Numbered from the stretch's first letter, positions 21,286 through 31,805 are shown. The stretch is DNA of 64,000 nt from Streptomyces inusitatus (GCF_014651115.1 NZ_BMWG01000002.1:258070-322069); one strand, 5' to 3'. Notes: a model not told the origin generated them from the sequence alone. Numbers and translations are program-made.

Positions 21286-21954
21286 ATGTTCATGAAGCTT
21301 CTGACCGTGAACACCGGCCCCGCCCGCGCCGTGGAGTACAGCGATTTCCCCACCGCGATCGACAAACGGCCGGTCGAGGAAGCCGTGTGGGTGAGCGACC
21401 CCGGGCCCAGGGGTTCGGGCGGCAGCGGGCTCGCCGGCGACGCGATCGGGGACCGGCGTCACCACGGCGGGAGCGATCAGGCGGTGTACGCCTTCGCCCG
21501 CGAGGACCTGGACTTCTGGGAGGGCGAGCTGGGCCGCCCCCTGCCCAACGGCGTCTTCGGCGAGAACCTCACCACCCAGGGGCTCGATGTGAACAACGCC
21601 CTGATCGGCGAGTGCTGGCGGATCGGCGACCGGCTGGTGCTGGAGGTGACCTCCGGCCGTGTCCCCTGCCGCACCTTCGCCGAGTGGCTGGGCGAGAAGG
21701 GCTGGGTGCGGCGCTTCACCCGGCACGCCGGGACCGGGGCGTATCTGCGGGTCGTCGAGCCCGGCGCGGTCCGCGCGGGCGACCCCATCGAGACGGTCCA
21801 CCGGCCCGGCCACGAGGTGACGGTGAGCATGGCGTTCCGCGCCGGGACCATCGAGCGCGCGCTGCTGCCGGAGGTCCTCGCGGCGGGCGAGGCGCTCCAT
21901 CCGGAGCTGCTGGCCAAAGCGCGGGAGTACGTCGCCAGGCACGGCGGCGCGTGA
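21286..21954 (+). CDS. MOSC-domain protein (YiiM-like)
   Basis: The 222-residue product has the MOSC fold found at the C-terminus of molybdenum cofactor sulfurases and in YiiM. Key segments are GDAIGDRRHHGGSDQAVYAF, LPNGVFGENLTTQG and the conserved Cys in SGRVPCRTF. YiiM-type proteins support reduction of N-hydroxylated compounds with a molybdenum cofactor; that role is inferred. The start is among GTG 21283, ATG 21286 and ATG 21292; gaggg at 21272-21276 favours the first two. Divergent from the LysR gene, its likely regulator. Confidence 0.85.
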   Translation: MFMKLLTVNTGPARAVEYSDFPTAIDKRPVEEAVWVSDPGPRGSGGSGLAGDAIGDRRHHGGSDQAVYAFAREDLDFWEGELGRPLPNGVFGENLTTQGLDVNNALIGECWRIGDRLVLEVTSGRVPCRTFAEWLGEKGWVRRFTRHAGTGAYLRVVEPGAVRAGDPIETVHRPGHEVTVSMAFRAGTIERALLPEVLAAGEALHPELLAKAREYVARHGGA

Positions 21955-21966
21955 GCGTCGCCGGGA

Positions 21967-22001
21967 AGCCGCCCCGGTGCCGAGGCCGGGCCGGGGCGGC
22001 T
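21967..22001. terminator. 11-bp hairpin after the MOSC gene
   Basis: AGCCGCCCCGG (21967-21977) pairs with 21991-22001 across a 13-base loop, 13 bases past the stop. Confidence 0.7.
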
Positions 22002-22052
22002 CCGCGGTGACCGGTTGCGGGCGGTCCCCGGCGGGGCACTAACGTGCCGCCT

Positions 22053-22826
22053 ATGACGACTGCACTGATCACGGGAGCGACCGCGGGCATCGGGGCCGCG
22101 TTCGCGCGGCGGCTCGCCTCCGAGGGACACAATCTGGTGCTGGTGGCCCGTGACACCGCGAGGCTCCGGGAACAGGCCACCGAGCTGCACGACCGGCACG
22201 GCGTCGAGGCCGAGGTGCTGACCGCCGACCTGTCGTCGGAGGAGGGGATCTCGGCGGTCGAGAAGCGGCTCTCCGACCCCCGCGAACCGGTGGATCTGCT
22301 GATCAACAACGCCGGCTTCGGCAATAAGGGACGCTTCCTGGAAGTCTCCATGGAAGACGAGCTGACCATGCTGAAGGTGCACTGCGAGGCGGTCCTCCGG
22401 CTCACCGCGGCGGCGGCGCGCGGCATGCGGGAGCGGCGCAGGGGCGCCGTCGTCAATGTGGCCTCGGTGGCGGCCTTCGTCCCCCGGGGCACCTATGGCG
22501 CGTCCAAGTCGTGGGTCGTGCAGTTCACCCAGGGCGCGGCCCGGGACCTGGCCGGATCAGGGGTGCGGCTGATGGCGCTCTGCCCCGGTTTCGTCCGTAC
22601 CGAATTCCATCAGCGCGCCGGGATGGGGACGGAGAACATCCCCGGCTGGATGTGGCTGGACGCCGACCGGCTGGTGTCGGCGGCGCTCACGGATCTGGCG
22701 CGTGGAAAGACGGTCTCGATCCCGGACCCCCGGTACAAGGCGCTGATGGGGCTGGTGAAGCTGGCTCCCCGGGGCGTGCTGGGCGGCATCAGCTCCAAGA
22801 CCGGCCGCAAGTACGGCCCGCAGTAG
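22053..22826 (+). CDS. short-chain dehydrogenase/reductase
   Basis: The 257-residue classical SDR has the cofactor motif ITGATAGIGAAFA near the N-terminus, NNAGFG in the middle and the catalytic TYGASK with an upstream Ser. The sequence resembles the DltE/YqjQ-like SDR group acting on unknown carbonyls. TAACGT lies seven bases before the ATG at 22053 and there is no ribosome site, so the mRNA is probably leaderless. The hydroxyacid dehydrogenase gene follows after 54 bases; a joint transcript is possible. Substrate unknown. Confidence 0.88.
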   Translation: MTTALITGATAGIGAAFARRLASEGHNLVLVARDTARLREQATELHDRHGVEAEVLTADLSSEEGISAVEKRLSDPREPVDLLINNAGFGNKGRFLEVSMEDELTMLKVHCEAVLRLTAAAARGMRERRRGAVVNVASVAAFVPRGTYGASKSWVVQFTQGAARDLAGSGVRLMALCPGFVRTEFHQRAGMGTENIPGWMWLDADRLVSAALTDLARGKTVSIPDPRYKALMGLVKLAPRGVLGGISSKTGRKYGPQ

Positions 22827-22880
22827 GCGGGTACGGCCGGGGAAGGTCCGGGCGGAGCCTCCAGGGGTACGGATCCCGCC

Positions 22881-23933
22881 ATGGGGTACTCCGCCGAACC
22901 GCCGCACCACGCCGCCGCCGGCCGCCGACCCGAAGTGCTGCTCGCCATGGGCCCGGGCGTCGCCGAGCGCCTGCTCACCGCCCGGCACCGCGAGCGGCTC
23001 ACCGCGCTCGCCCGCACCGACCCCGGGCTCATCGCCCACGACCTGACCGACCCCGCCCCCGCCGTACGCACCGCCCTCTCCACCGCCGAGACCCTGCTGA
23101 CCTGCTGGGGCGCTCCCCCGCTCACCGCGGACGCCCTCGCCGCCGCGCCCCGGCTGCGCGCGGTCGTGCACGCCGCCGGATCCGTGAAGCAGCACATCAC
23201 CGACGCCTGCTGGGAGCGCGGGCTCGCCGTCTCGTCCGCGGCCGAGGCCAACGCGCTGCCGGTCGCCGAGTACACGCTGGCCGCGATCCTCTTCGCGGGC
23301 AAGGGGGTGCTGCGCTCGGCGCGACGGTACGCCGAGCTGCGCGCGGGCCATGACTGGGGCCGGGAGCTGAGCGGGGCCGGCAATTACCGCCGTACGGTCG
23401 GGATCGTCGGCGCTTCCCGCGTCGGGCGGCGGGTGATCGAGCTGCTGCACCCCTTCGACCTGCGGGTTCTCTTGTACGACCCCTATGTCGACGAAGCCGG
23501 CGCCCGGGCGCTGGGGGCGGTGTGGACCGGGCTGGACGCGCTCTGCGCGGGCAGTGACATCGTCTCGGTGCACGCTCCGGAGCTGGCGGCGACCCACCGG
23601 CTGATCGACGGCCGCCGGCTGGCGCTGATGCCGGACGGGGCGACCCTGATCAATACCTCGCGCGGTTCGCTGGTCGACGGGACGGCGCTGCTGCCGGAGC
23701 TGGTGTCGGGCCGGCTGTACGCGGTGCTCGATGTGACCGATCCCGAGGTGCCGGACGTCGCCTCGCCGCTGTACGGGCTGCCCAATGTGCTGCTCACCCC
23801 GCATGTCGCCGGTTCGCTCGGCAATGAGCTGCACCGGCTGGCGGACCGGGCCCTGGACGAGCTGGAGCGGTACGCCCGGGGGCTGCCGTTCGCCCGGCCG
23901 GTGTCGGCGGCGGGGCTGGAGCGGGAGGCATGA
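22881..23933 (+). CDS. D-isomer-specific 2-hydroxyacid dehydrogenase family protein
   Basis: The 350-residue product has the two-domain D-hydroxyacid dehydrogenase layout. The nucleotide motif is GIVGASRVGRR, where the usual second Gly of GxGxxG is Ser. INTSRGSLVDGTAL carries the substrate-binding Arg, and LTPHVAGS the catalytic His. An N-terminal extension of about 20 residues precedes the fold. The start is ATG at 22881; no strong ribosome site is visible, so coupling to the upstream SDR or a slightly later start is possible. The reaction would be reduction of a 2-oxoacid with NAD(P)H; substrate unknown. Confidence 0.82.
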   Translation: MGYSAEPPHHAAAGRRPEVLLAMGPGVAERLLTARHRERLTALARTDPGLIAHDLTDPAPAVRTALSTAETLLTCWGAPPLTADALAAAPRLRAVVHAAGSVKQHITDACWERGLAVSSAAEANALPVAEYTLAAILFAGKGVLRSARRYAELRAGHDWGRELSGAGNYRRTVGIVGASRVGRRVIELLHPFDLRVLLYDPYVDEAGARALGAVWTGLDALCAGSDIVSVHAPELAATHRLIDGRRLALMPDGATLINTSRGSLVDGTALLPELVSGRLYAVLDVTDPEVPDVASPLYGLPNVLLTPHVAGSLGNELHRLADRALDELERYARGLPFARPVSAAGLEREA

Positions 23934-23936
23934 GAA

Positions 23937-23986
23937 AGCCGCCGGGCCCGGCGCCCCCCGTGAGAGGAGTGCCGGGCCCGGCGGCT
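23937..23986. terminator. 16-bp bidirectional hairpin
   Basis: Arms 23937-23952 and 23971-23986 pair perfectly across an 18-base loop, between the converging hydroxyacid dehydrogenase and groEL genes. Confidence 0.8.
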
Positions 23987-24015
23987 CAGTGCCGACTGTG
24001 CGTCAGCGCCGTGCG

Positions 24016-25719
<1,704 letters not shown>

Positions 25720-25771
25720 TCAAAAAACAAACGGGGTACGGAGACTCCGGGGCGAGCCCCGGTAATCCGAC

Positions 25772-26080
25772 CTACTTCTCGATGATCGCGAGAACGTCGC
25801 GCGCCGAGAGGACGAGGTACTCCTCGCCGTTGTACTTCACCTCGGTGCCGCCGTACTTGCTGTACAGAACGACGTCGCCGGTCTTGACGTCGAGCGGCAG
25901 GCGCTCGCCGTTCTCGAAGCGACCCGGGCCGACCGCGAGGACGACGCCCTCCTGGGGCTTCTCCTTCGCGGTGTCCGGGATGACCAGGCCAGAGGCAGTG
26001 GTCTGCTCGGCGTCGAGCGGCTGGACCACAATGCGGTCCTCAAGCGGCTTGATGGCAACCTTGGAGCTGGTGGTCGTCAC
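25772..26080 (-). CDS. groES: 10-kDa co-chaperonin GroES
   Basis: The 102-residue lid of the chaperonin has the mobile-loop region [19 protein letters not shown] and the dome residues typical of GroES. The GTG at 26080 follows gggggagg; longer frames read into the leader. It is the first gene of the operon, with two CIRCE elements upstream. Confidence 0.96.
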   Translation of the reverse strand: MTTTSSKVAIKPLEDRIVVQPLDAEQTTASGLVIPDTAKEKPQEGVVLAVGPGRFENGERLPLDVKTGDVVLYSKYGGTEVKYNGEEYLVLSARDVLAIIEK

Positions 26081-26178
26081 GGTCCGGCCTCCCCCTTCGG
26101 AGATCTCGGGGTTTAACTGTCTGGGGTGGCGACCAGGTCGATCCGTCGTCGCGGGTGCCGGACCTGCCCTGTCGCGCA

Positions 26179-26205
26179 TTGGCACTCTCCGGTGGGGAGT
26201 GCCAG
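26179..26205. promoter_or_regulatory. CIRCE element (HrcA operator), proximal
   Basis: TTGGCACTC, nine bases, GAGTGCCAG. It differs by a few bases from the TTAGCACTC-N9-GAGTGCTAA consensus and lies about 100 bases before groES. Confidence 0.9.
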
Positions 26206-26225
26206 ACCCGAGACTATGACCGCGA

Positions 26226-26252
26226 TTAGCACTCGGTCAAGCGGAGTGCCAA
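26226..26252. promoter_or_regulatory. CIRCE element (HrcA operator), distal
   Basis: TTAGCACTC, nine bases, GAGTGCCAA: one mismatch to consensus. Two operators 47 bases apart allow HrcA to bind on both sides of the groES promoter. Confidence 0.92.
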
Positions 26253-26364
26253 TACAGCGCCCTGATGGCGCGATCATGAGGGGGCGCGCGACGCCCTCCG
26301 AGGGCGCGGACCGGACCCGCGCGCGCCGGACGGGAACGGCCGGACGGGACCCGCCGGACCCGGC

Positions 26365-27303
26365 CTAGACGTAGTCCTCCAGCCGGGCCACCGCGTACCC
26401 CTTCTCCGTCACCGTCCGCATGACCTGCCGGATCATGTCGGGCATCGTGCCCTCCCAGTCCTCCGTGCCCCGGAAGTGGGTGAGGATGATGTCGCCCGGG
26501 TGCAGATCCCGGTCCCACTCGCGCCACTCCATGTGGTCGGGGAAGGCCTCGGCCGCCCAGAGCGGCACGGCCTTGACCCCGCAGGCGCTGGCCGCGCGCA
26601 GGGTGTCCTGGTTGTAGTTGCCGTACGGCGGACGGAAGAGCGGCGGGCGCTTGCCGTAGAGCCTGTCGAGGTTGGACTGCTGGCCGCAGATCTCCCGCTT
26701 CTGCGCGCTGTAGGACAGCCCGGGCATGTAGCGGTGGTTCAGGGTGTGGTTGTGGAGCGCGACGCCCCGGTCGCGCATCTCGCGGAAGTAGCCGTAGTTG
26801 TCGTTGATCACGTAGTCGCTCAGAAAGGCGCTGTACGGGATCTGGAGCTCCGACATCATCCGCAGCAGCTCGGGGTCCTTCTCCGTGCCGTCGTCGATGG
26901 TCAGGAAGACGACCCGCTCGGTCACCGGCACCGTGGTGAAGACCGGCGGCAGATACTCGCCGCCCTCCACCTCGAAGCCCTTGCGGGTGGTGATCGTGGG
27001 CTTGACCGCCGGTGGCGGGGGCGCGGCCAGCGGGGTGCGGTCCAGGCCCCACTTGCGGGCCGCGACGGCCCGCAGGGCCTGGGACTCGCGGACGCTCTCC
27101 GCGCGGTCCGCCGGGGAGCCGCCGGGACCCCCCGGACCTCCCGGCCCCGCCGCCCCGCGCTCCTTGACCGTCCGGGTGGCGTCGCGGTGCGCGCCTTCGC
27201 GTTCGCCGGTCGTCTCGGCCGCGCACGCCGAGCCGAGCAGGGCGACCAGCAGGGCGGCCGCGAGCCCACAGCGCCGGGGCGATGAGAGGGATTTTTCCAT
27301 CAT
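26365..27303 (-). CDS. lipoprotein polysaccharide deacetylase (NodB domain)
   Basis: The 312-residue product begins with a lipoprotein signal (hydrophobic core, lipobox LGSAC, Cys near residue 26) and a Gly/Pro/Ala linker. A NodB-type carbohydrate esterase 4 domain occupies the C-terminal two thirds. Its motifs are VVFLTIDDGTEKDP (metal and base Asp), HNHTLNH (metal His pair), FRPPYGNYN, and DIILTHFRG. It probably removes acetyl groups from peptidoglycan or a wall glycan outside the membrane. Tandem ATGs at 27303/27300 are the favoured starts; ATG at 27330 is an alternative. It is divergent from the methyltransferase gene. Confidence 0.88.
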   Translation of the reverse strand: MMEKSLSSPRRCGLAAALLVALLGSACAAETTGEREGAHRDATRTVKERGAAGPGGPGGPGGSPADRAESVRESQALRAVAARKWGLDRTPLAAPPPPAVKPTITTRKGFEVEGGEYLPPVFTTVPVTERVVFLTIDDGTEKDPELLRMMSELQIPYSAFLSDYVINDNYGYFREMRDRGVALHNHTLNHRYMPGLSYSAQKREICGQQSNLDRLYGKRPPLFRPPYGNYNQDTLRAASACGVKAVPLWAAEAFPDHMEWREWDRDLHPGDIILTHFRGTEDWEGTMPDMIRQVMRTVTEKGYAVARLEDYV

Positions 27304-27444
27304 GTTTCCGGTTTGTCTGGTTAGCTGCATGGCGCTGGATCCTGTCAGCACGGGCCCCGCCGCACCGGCCGACACCTCCGGCCGGGCCGGACGGTCCCCC
27401 CGGCTGGCCCACACACCCCCCGACACTTGGCCCACAATGTCCAG

Positions 27445-28632
27445 GTGAACGACCTCTCCCCGCTTCTCACCGACGAGGGCCAGTCCCTGCTCGCCGCGCT
27501 CCGCGACTTCAACCCCGCCCAGGAGCTGGCGATCGCCACCCGACTGCGCCGCGATCACCCGGCCGAGCTGGTCTCGGCCGCCATCGGACAGGCCCGGCTG
27601 CGCCAGCGCGCGGTGGCGAAGTTCGGCGCGGAGGACGCGTACCGGATGTACTTCACCCCGAACGGCGTCGAACAGGCGACCCGCAAGTCCGTCGCCGAGT
27701 ACCGGGCGGGCCGCTTCGCCGCGCTCGGCGTGGCCTCGGTCGCGGATCTGTGCAGCGGCATCGGCGGCGACGCCGTCGCGCTCGCCCGGGCAGGCATCCG
27801 GGTGCTGGCCGTGGACCGCGATCCGCTGACCGCCTCTGCGGTACGGGCCAACGCCGCCGCCCTCGGGCTCGCGGAGCTGATCGAGGTCCGCGAGGCCGAT
27901 GTGACGGAGATCGACACCTCGGGTTACGACGCGGTCTTCGTCGACCCCGCGCGCCGGGGCGGCCGGGGCCGGGTCTTCGACCCGGAGGCCTACTCCCCGC
28001 CGCTGTCCTGGGCGATCGAGGCGGCCAGGGCCCGCCCGCACGCCGCGCTCAAGATCGCGCCGGGGATCCCGCACGAGCTGGTCCCGGACGATTTCGACGC
28101 GGAGTGGATCTCGGACGAGGGCGATGTGAAGGAGGCCGTCCTCTGGCGCGGGGCACGTACCGCCACCGCCGGGCCCGCCGGACCCGGGATCGCCGCGACC
28201 CTGCTGCCCGGTCCGCGCACCCTCACCGGCCGGGGGCTGCCCGACCCGCCGGTCCGCCCGGTCGGCCGCTATCTGTACGAGCCGGACGGCGCGGTGATCC
28301 GCGCGCATCTGGTCGCCGAGGCCGCCGAGGCGCTGAACGGCGGACTGATCGACGAGACCATCGCGTACATCACCTCGGACGAACCGCACCCCGGCACGCC
28401 CTTCGCCACCGGGTACGAGATCACCGATGTGCTCCCGTTCCATCTGAAGCGGCTCAAGGCGCTGCTCCGGGAGCGCGGAGTGGGGTCGCTGACAGTGAAG
28501 AAGCGCGGCTCGGCGGTGGAGCCGGAGGAGCTGCGCCGCAAGGTGAAGCCGCAGGGGCCGCACTCGGCGACGGTCTTCCTGACCCGGGTCGCGGGCGCTC
28601 CCGCCATGCTGATCGGCCACCCCGCGCGATAA
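27445..28632 (+). CDS. class I SAM-dependent methyltransferase, THUMP-like C-terminus
   Basis: The 395-residue product has a Rossmann SAM site, VADLCSGIGGDAVALARAG, acidic VDRDP after strand 2, and FVDPARRGGRGRVFDP as the catalytic-region motif. The C-terminal part (about 300-395) resembles THUMP-like domains of RNA methyltransferases (LTVKKRGSAVEPEELRRK). RNA modification is the likely role, but the target is unknown. CACAAT six bases before the GTG at 27445 and no ribosome site suggest a leaderless mRNA; TTG at 27427 is an alternative. It ends seven bases from the converging sigma-factor gene. Confidence 0.8.
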   Translation: MNDLSPLLTDEGQSLLAALRDFNPAQELAIATRLRRDHPAELVSAAIGQARLRQRAVAKFGAEDAYRMYFTPNGVEQATRKSVAEYRAGRFAALGVASVADLCSGIGGDAVALARAGIRVLAVDRDPLTASAVRANAAALGLAELIEVREADVTEIDTSGYDAVFVDPARRGGRGRVFDPEAYSPPLSWAIEAARARPHAALKIAPGIPHELVPDDFDAEWISDEGDVKEAVLWRGARTATAGPAGPGIAATLLPGPRTLTGRGLPDPPVRPVGRYLYEPDGAVIRAHLVAEAAEALNGGLIDETIAYITSDEPHPGTPFATGYEITDVLPFHLKRLKALLRERGVGSLTVKKRGSAVEPEELRRKVKPQGPHSATVFLTRVAGAPAMLIGHPAR

Positions 28633-28639
28633 GCGGTGC

Positions 28640-29872
28640 CTAGCCCTGCTCCGCGCGTTCCAGCAGCAGTTCGCGTTCCCGTTCGTTGCGGGTGAGCCCG
28701 GCCGCGCGGCGGAATTCCTCGCGGGCCTCGGCCGTCCGTCCGAGCCGGGCCAGGAGATCGCCCCGGACGCTCGGCAGCAGGTGGTAGTCCTTCAGCGCGG
28801 GCTCCGCCGCGAGGGCGTCGACCAGCGCCAGGCCCGCGCCCGGACCCTCGGCCATGGAGATCGCCACCGCCCGGTTCAGCTCGACCACGGGCGAGGGGAC
28901 CGCCGCGACCAGCTGCCCGTAGAGCGCGGCGATGGTCGCCCAGTCGGTGTCCTCGTAGCGGACCGCCCGGGCGTGGCAGGCGGCGATCGCCGCCTGGAGG
29001 ACGTACGGGCCCGGGAGGCCGCCCTTCTCGGTCGCGCGGCCGAGCGCGGCGAAGCCCCGGCGGACGAAGAGCTGGTTCCAGCGGGTGCGGTTCTGGTCGG
29101 CGAGCAGCACCGGGCGGCCGTCCGGGCCGGTCCTGGCGGGGATCCGCGAGGTCTGGAGCTCCAGCAGCGCGACCAGCCCGTGCGCCTCGGGCTCCTTGGG
29201 CATCAGGGCGGCGAGCACCCGCCCCAGCCGGAGGGCGTCCTCGCAGAGGGCGGGGCGGAGCCAGTCGTCGCCCGCGGTCGCCGAGTACCCCTCGTTGAAG
29301 ACGAGGTAGATCACTTCCAACACGGAGTCCAGCCGGGCCGCCCGGTCGGGGCCGTACGGCACCTCGAAGGGGACGCCGGCCCTGGCGAGGGAGCGCTTGG
29401 CGCGGACGACGCGCTGGGCGATCGTCGGCTCCGCGGCGAGGAAGGCGCGGGCGATCTCCTCGGTGGTGAGTCCGCCGAGCAGCCGCAGGGTGAGCGCGAT
29501 CCTGGCGTCCGTGGAGAGCACCGGATGGCAGGCGGTGAAGATGAGCCGCAGCATGTCGTCGTCGATGTCGTCGGCACCCGGCGGCTCCGGCGGCGGGATG
29601 TCCTCCAGGCTCCGCCCGACCTCCGCGAGCTTGCGCGCGTAGGTCTCCTTGCGCCGCACCAGGTCGATCGCCCGGTGCTTGGCGGTGGCCATGAGCCAGG
29701 CGGCCGGCTTCTCCGGTACGCCCGACTCCGGCCACTGTTCCAACGCGGCGACCAGAGCGTCCTGCGCGATCTCCTCGGCGATGCCCACGTCTCTCACGAT
29801 CCGGGCGACACCGGCGATGATCCGCGCCGACTCGATCCTGAATACGGTCTCCACCGCGCTCGCTGTCGTCAC
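28640..29872 (-). CDS. ECF42-type RNA polymerase sigma factor
   Basis: The 410-residue product has ECF regions 2 (about 10-80: EEIAQDALVAALEQWP, KPAAWLMATAKHRAIDLVRR) and 4 (about 115-165: LTLRLLGGLTTEEIARAFL). A C-terminal extension of more than 200 residues is rich in helices. That extension and the neighbouring DGPF-domain gene define the ECF42 group, which lacks an anti-sigma factor. The extension is thought to control activity. The GTG at 29872 has only a weak ribosome site. It lies 47 bases after the DGPF gene, so the two are probably one operon. Confidence 0.9.
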   Translation of the reverse strand: MTTASAVETVFRIESARIIAGVARIVRDVGIAEEIAQDALVAALEQWPESGVPEKPAAWLMATAKHRAIDLVRRKETYARKLAEVGRSLEDIPPPEPPGADDIDDDMLRLIFTACHPVLSTDARIALTLRLLGGLTTEEIARAFLAAEPTIAQRVVRAKRSLARAGVPFEVPYGPDRAARLDSVLEVIYLVFNEGYSATAGDDWLRPALCEDALRLGRVLAALMPKEPEAHGLVALLELQTSRIPARTGPDGRPVLLADQNRTRWNQLFVRRGFAALGRATEKGGLPGPYVLQAAIAACHARAVRYEDTDWATIAALYGQLVAAVPSPVVELNRAVAISMAEGPGAGLALVDALAAEPALKDYHLLPSVRGDLLARLGRTAEAREEFRRAAGLTRNERERELLLERAEQG

Positions 29873-29919
29873 CGGGCCATCAGAGCAGCCGGGCGGCGCG
29901 GGGGCAAACAACCCGGTGC

Positions 29920-30276
29920 TCAGCCCTCGGTGATCTCGCGGATCTCGGAGGTGATCGTCCAGTACTCCTCGTGGACCTGGAGGAAGCGCTTGGTCCACTC
30001 CAGCGCCTCGGCCCGGTCCTTGGCCTGGATGAGGGCGAAGCCGCCGATGACCTCCTTGGTCTCGGTGAAGGGGCCGTCGGTGTAGCTGATCCTCCCGTTG
30101 GACCAGGTGACCCTGGTCGCCTCGGAGGTGGGGGTCAGACCGCCGGTCTCCAGCAGGACTCCGGCCTTGGTCATCTCCTCGATCAGCTCTCCCATCCGCC
30201 GCATCAGCCCTTCGCTGACACCGCCGGCGGGGATGTCGTTCTCGTCGACGCGGACCATCGTCAGAAAGCGCGGCAT
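29920..30276 (-). CDS. DGPF-domain (YCII-related) protein
   Basis: The 118-residue product has the YCII/DGPF fold: an N-terminal MPRFLTMVRVDEN strand, TDGPFTETKEVIGGFALI with the naming motif, and a C-terminal helix. Such proteins accompany ECF42 sigma factors and are their typical targets; their chemistry is unknown. The ATG at 30276 follows gaggagt. It heads the pair with the sigma factor. Confidence 0.9.
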   Translation of the reverse strand: MPRFLTMVRVDENDIPAGGVSEGLMRRMGELIEEMTKAGVLLETGGLTPTSEATRVTWSNGRISYTDGPFTETKEVIGGFALIQAKDRAEALEWTKRFLQVHEEYWTITSEIREITEG

Positions 30277-30332
30277 GGTGACTCCTCGGTGGTTCTGTAC
30301 GGCCGGCGGGGCCGTTTCCCCGCCGCTCACCC

Positions 30333-31805
30333 CTATGTCGAACGGGAGACCGCCGGATCGACATCCCCTCCGGAATTATTTTCGGAACTTTCCCGGAGGG
30401 CCACCGGGGAGGTGCGGGCGCGGCCCGGCAGCAGGGCCGACGCCACCAGGGCGGCCACCACGAGCAGCCCGGCGCACACCCAGTACGCCGCGCGGTAGCC
30501 CTCCGCGAGCGCCGCCGGGCCGGTGCCGGACCCGGTGACGGTGCCCGCGGCCGTGACCAGGACGGCGAGGCCGAGCGAGCCGCCTATCTGGCGGGAGCTG
30601 TTGAGCAGCCCGGAGGCCATGCCCGCCTCGGCGGGCGGCACCTCGCTGGTCGCGGCCGTGCCCAGGGGCACGAAGCTGAGGCCGATGCCGAGGCTGCCGA
30701 GGAGCGAGGGCCAGAGGATGGAGTACGCGAAGCTCCCGCCGGGGGTCGCGGTGAGGGCGAATCCGGCGAATCCGGCCGCGCCGAGCAGCCCGCCGAGCGC
30801 CAGCATTCCCCGGACCCCGACGGCGGCGAGCGTCTTGGCGGCGATCAGCGAACCGGCCACCACTCCGGCGCAGAAGGGCAGGAAGGCGACGCCGGTCGCG
30901 GTGGCCCCGTAGCCGAGCACCTGCTGCATGTAGAGCGAGCAGAAGTAGAGCGAGGCGAACTGGCCGGAGCTGAGGAGCAGCGAGAAGACGTTCGCGCCGA
31001 GCACGGGACGTACCCCGAGGAGTCCGATCCGCAGCAGCGGACGGCCGGTGCGCGTCTCCACGGCGGCGAACGCGGCGAGCAGCACGGCGGAGGCGCCGAG
31101 CGTCAGCAGCGTGGGGGCCGAGCCCCAGGGCTGGGACTCGGTGCGTACGACGCCGAGCACCAGCAGCGACATACCGGCGGTGACCAGCAGCGCTCCGCCG
31201 ATGTCGAGGCGCGGCGCGGTGGCCCGGTCGCGGGTGGCGGGGAGCCCGGCGCGGGCGGTGGCGAAGAGGGCGAAGAGCACGATGGGGACGTTGACCAGCA
31301 TCACGGCCCGCCAGCCGGTCGCGTCGGTGAGGATTCCGCCCGCGAGCAGTCCGACGGCCCCGCCGGTTGCCCCGGCCGTGCCCCATCTGCCGAGCGCCCT
31401 GGACCGGGCGGGTCCGGCGGCGTAGGTGACGGTGATGAGGGTGAAGGCGACGGGGGCGAGGGCGGCCGCGCCGACGCCCTGGGCGGCGCGGGCGGCGATC
31501 AGCGCACCCGGCGACTGGACGAGGCCGCCGATCAGGCTCGCCAGGCCGAATATGACGAGTCCGGCGGTCAGGACGCGGCGGCTGCCGAGGATGTCGGTGA
31601 GCCGGCCGCCGAGCATCAGCAGTCCGCCGAAGGTGAGCGCGTACGCGCCGACGACCCATTGCAGGGCTTCGGGGGTGAAGCCGAGGTCGTCGCGCATGTC
31701 GGGCAGCGCCACATTGACCACGGACATGTCGAGTGCCACCAGGAATTGCGCGGTGAGCACGGCGGTCAGGACCCAACGGGCCTCTCTCGCTTGGCTGTTC
31801 ATCAT
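30333..31805 (-). CDS. MFS multidrug exporter, DHA2 (14-TM) family
   Basis: The 490-residue integral membrane protein has the features of EmrB/QacA-type drug:H+ antiporters. The first helix carries VALDMSVVNVALPDM (motif D1), followed by GRLTDILGSRR (motif A), and RAVMLVNVP is typical of DHA2 members. Repeating hydrophobic segments fit 14 helices. Tandem ATGs at 31805/31802 follow an AG-rich weak site. It lies 56 bases upstream of the DGPF gene in the same direction, so it may be part of the ECF42 unit. Substrate unknown. Confidence 0.88.
   Translation of the reverse strand: MMNSQAREARWVLTAVLTAQFLVALDMSVVNVALPDMRDDLGFTPEALQWVVGAYALTFGGLLMLGGRLTDILGSRRVLTAGLVIFGLASLIGGLVQSPGALIAARAAQGVGAAALAPVAFTLITVTYAAGPARSRALGRWGTAGATGGAVGLLAGGILTDATGWRAVMLVNVPIVLFALFATARAGLPATRDRATAPRLDIGGALLVTAGMSLLVLGVVRTESQPWGSAPTLLTLGASAVLLAAFAAVETRTGRPLLRIGLLGVRPVLGANVFSLLLSSGQFASLYFCSLYMQQVLGYGATATGVAFLPFCAGVVAGSLIAAKTLAAVGVRGMLALGGLLGAAGFAGFALTATPGGSFAYSILWPSLLGSLGIGLSFVPLGTAATSEVPPAEAGMASGLLNSSRQIGGSLGLAVLVTAAGTVTGSGTGPAALAEGYRAAYWVCAGLLVVAALVASALLPGRARTSPVALRESSENNSGGDVDPAVSRST

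Noticed and set aside
26237-26364. Extra gene between groES and the deacetylase
   Set aside because: Short frames only, within CIRCE elements and a GC-rich tail of the deacetylase transcript.
26365-28620. 751-codon leftward frame spanning the deacetylase and the methyltransferase region
   Set aside because: Only its last 313 codons encode the deacetylase with a lipoprotein signal. The upstream part is antisense to the methyltransferase and has no motifs.
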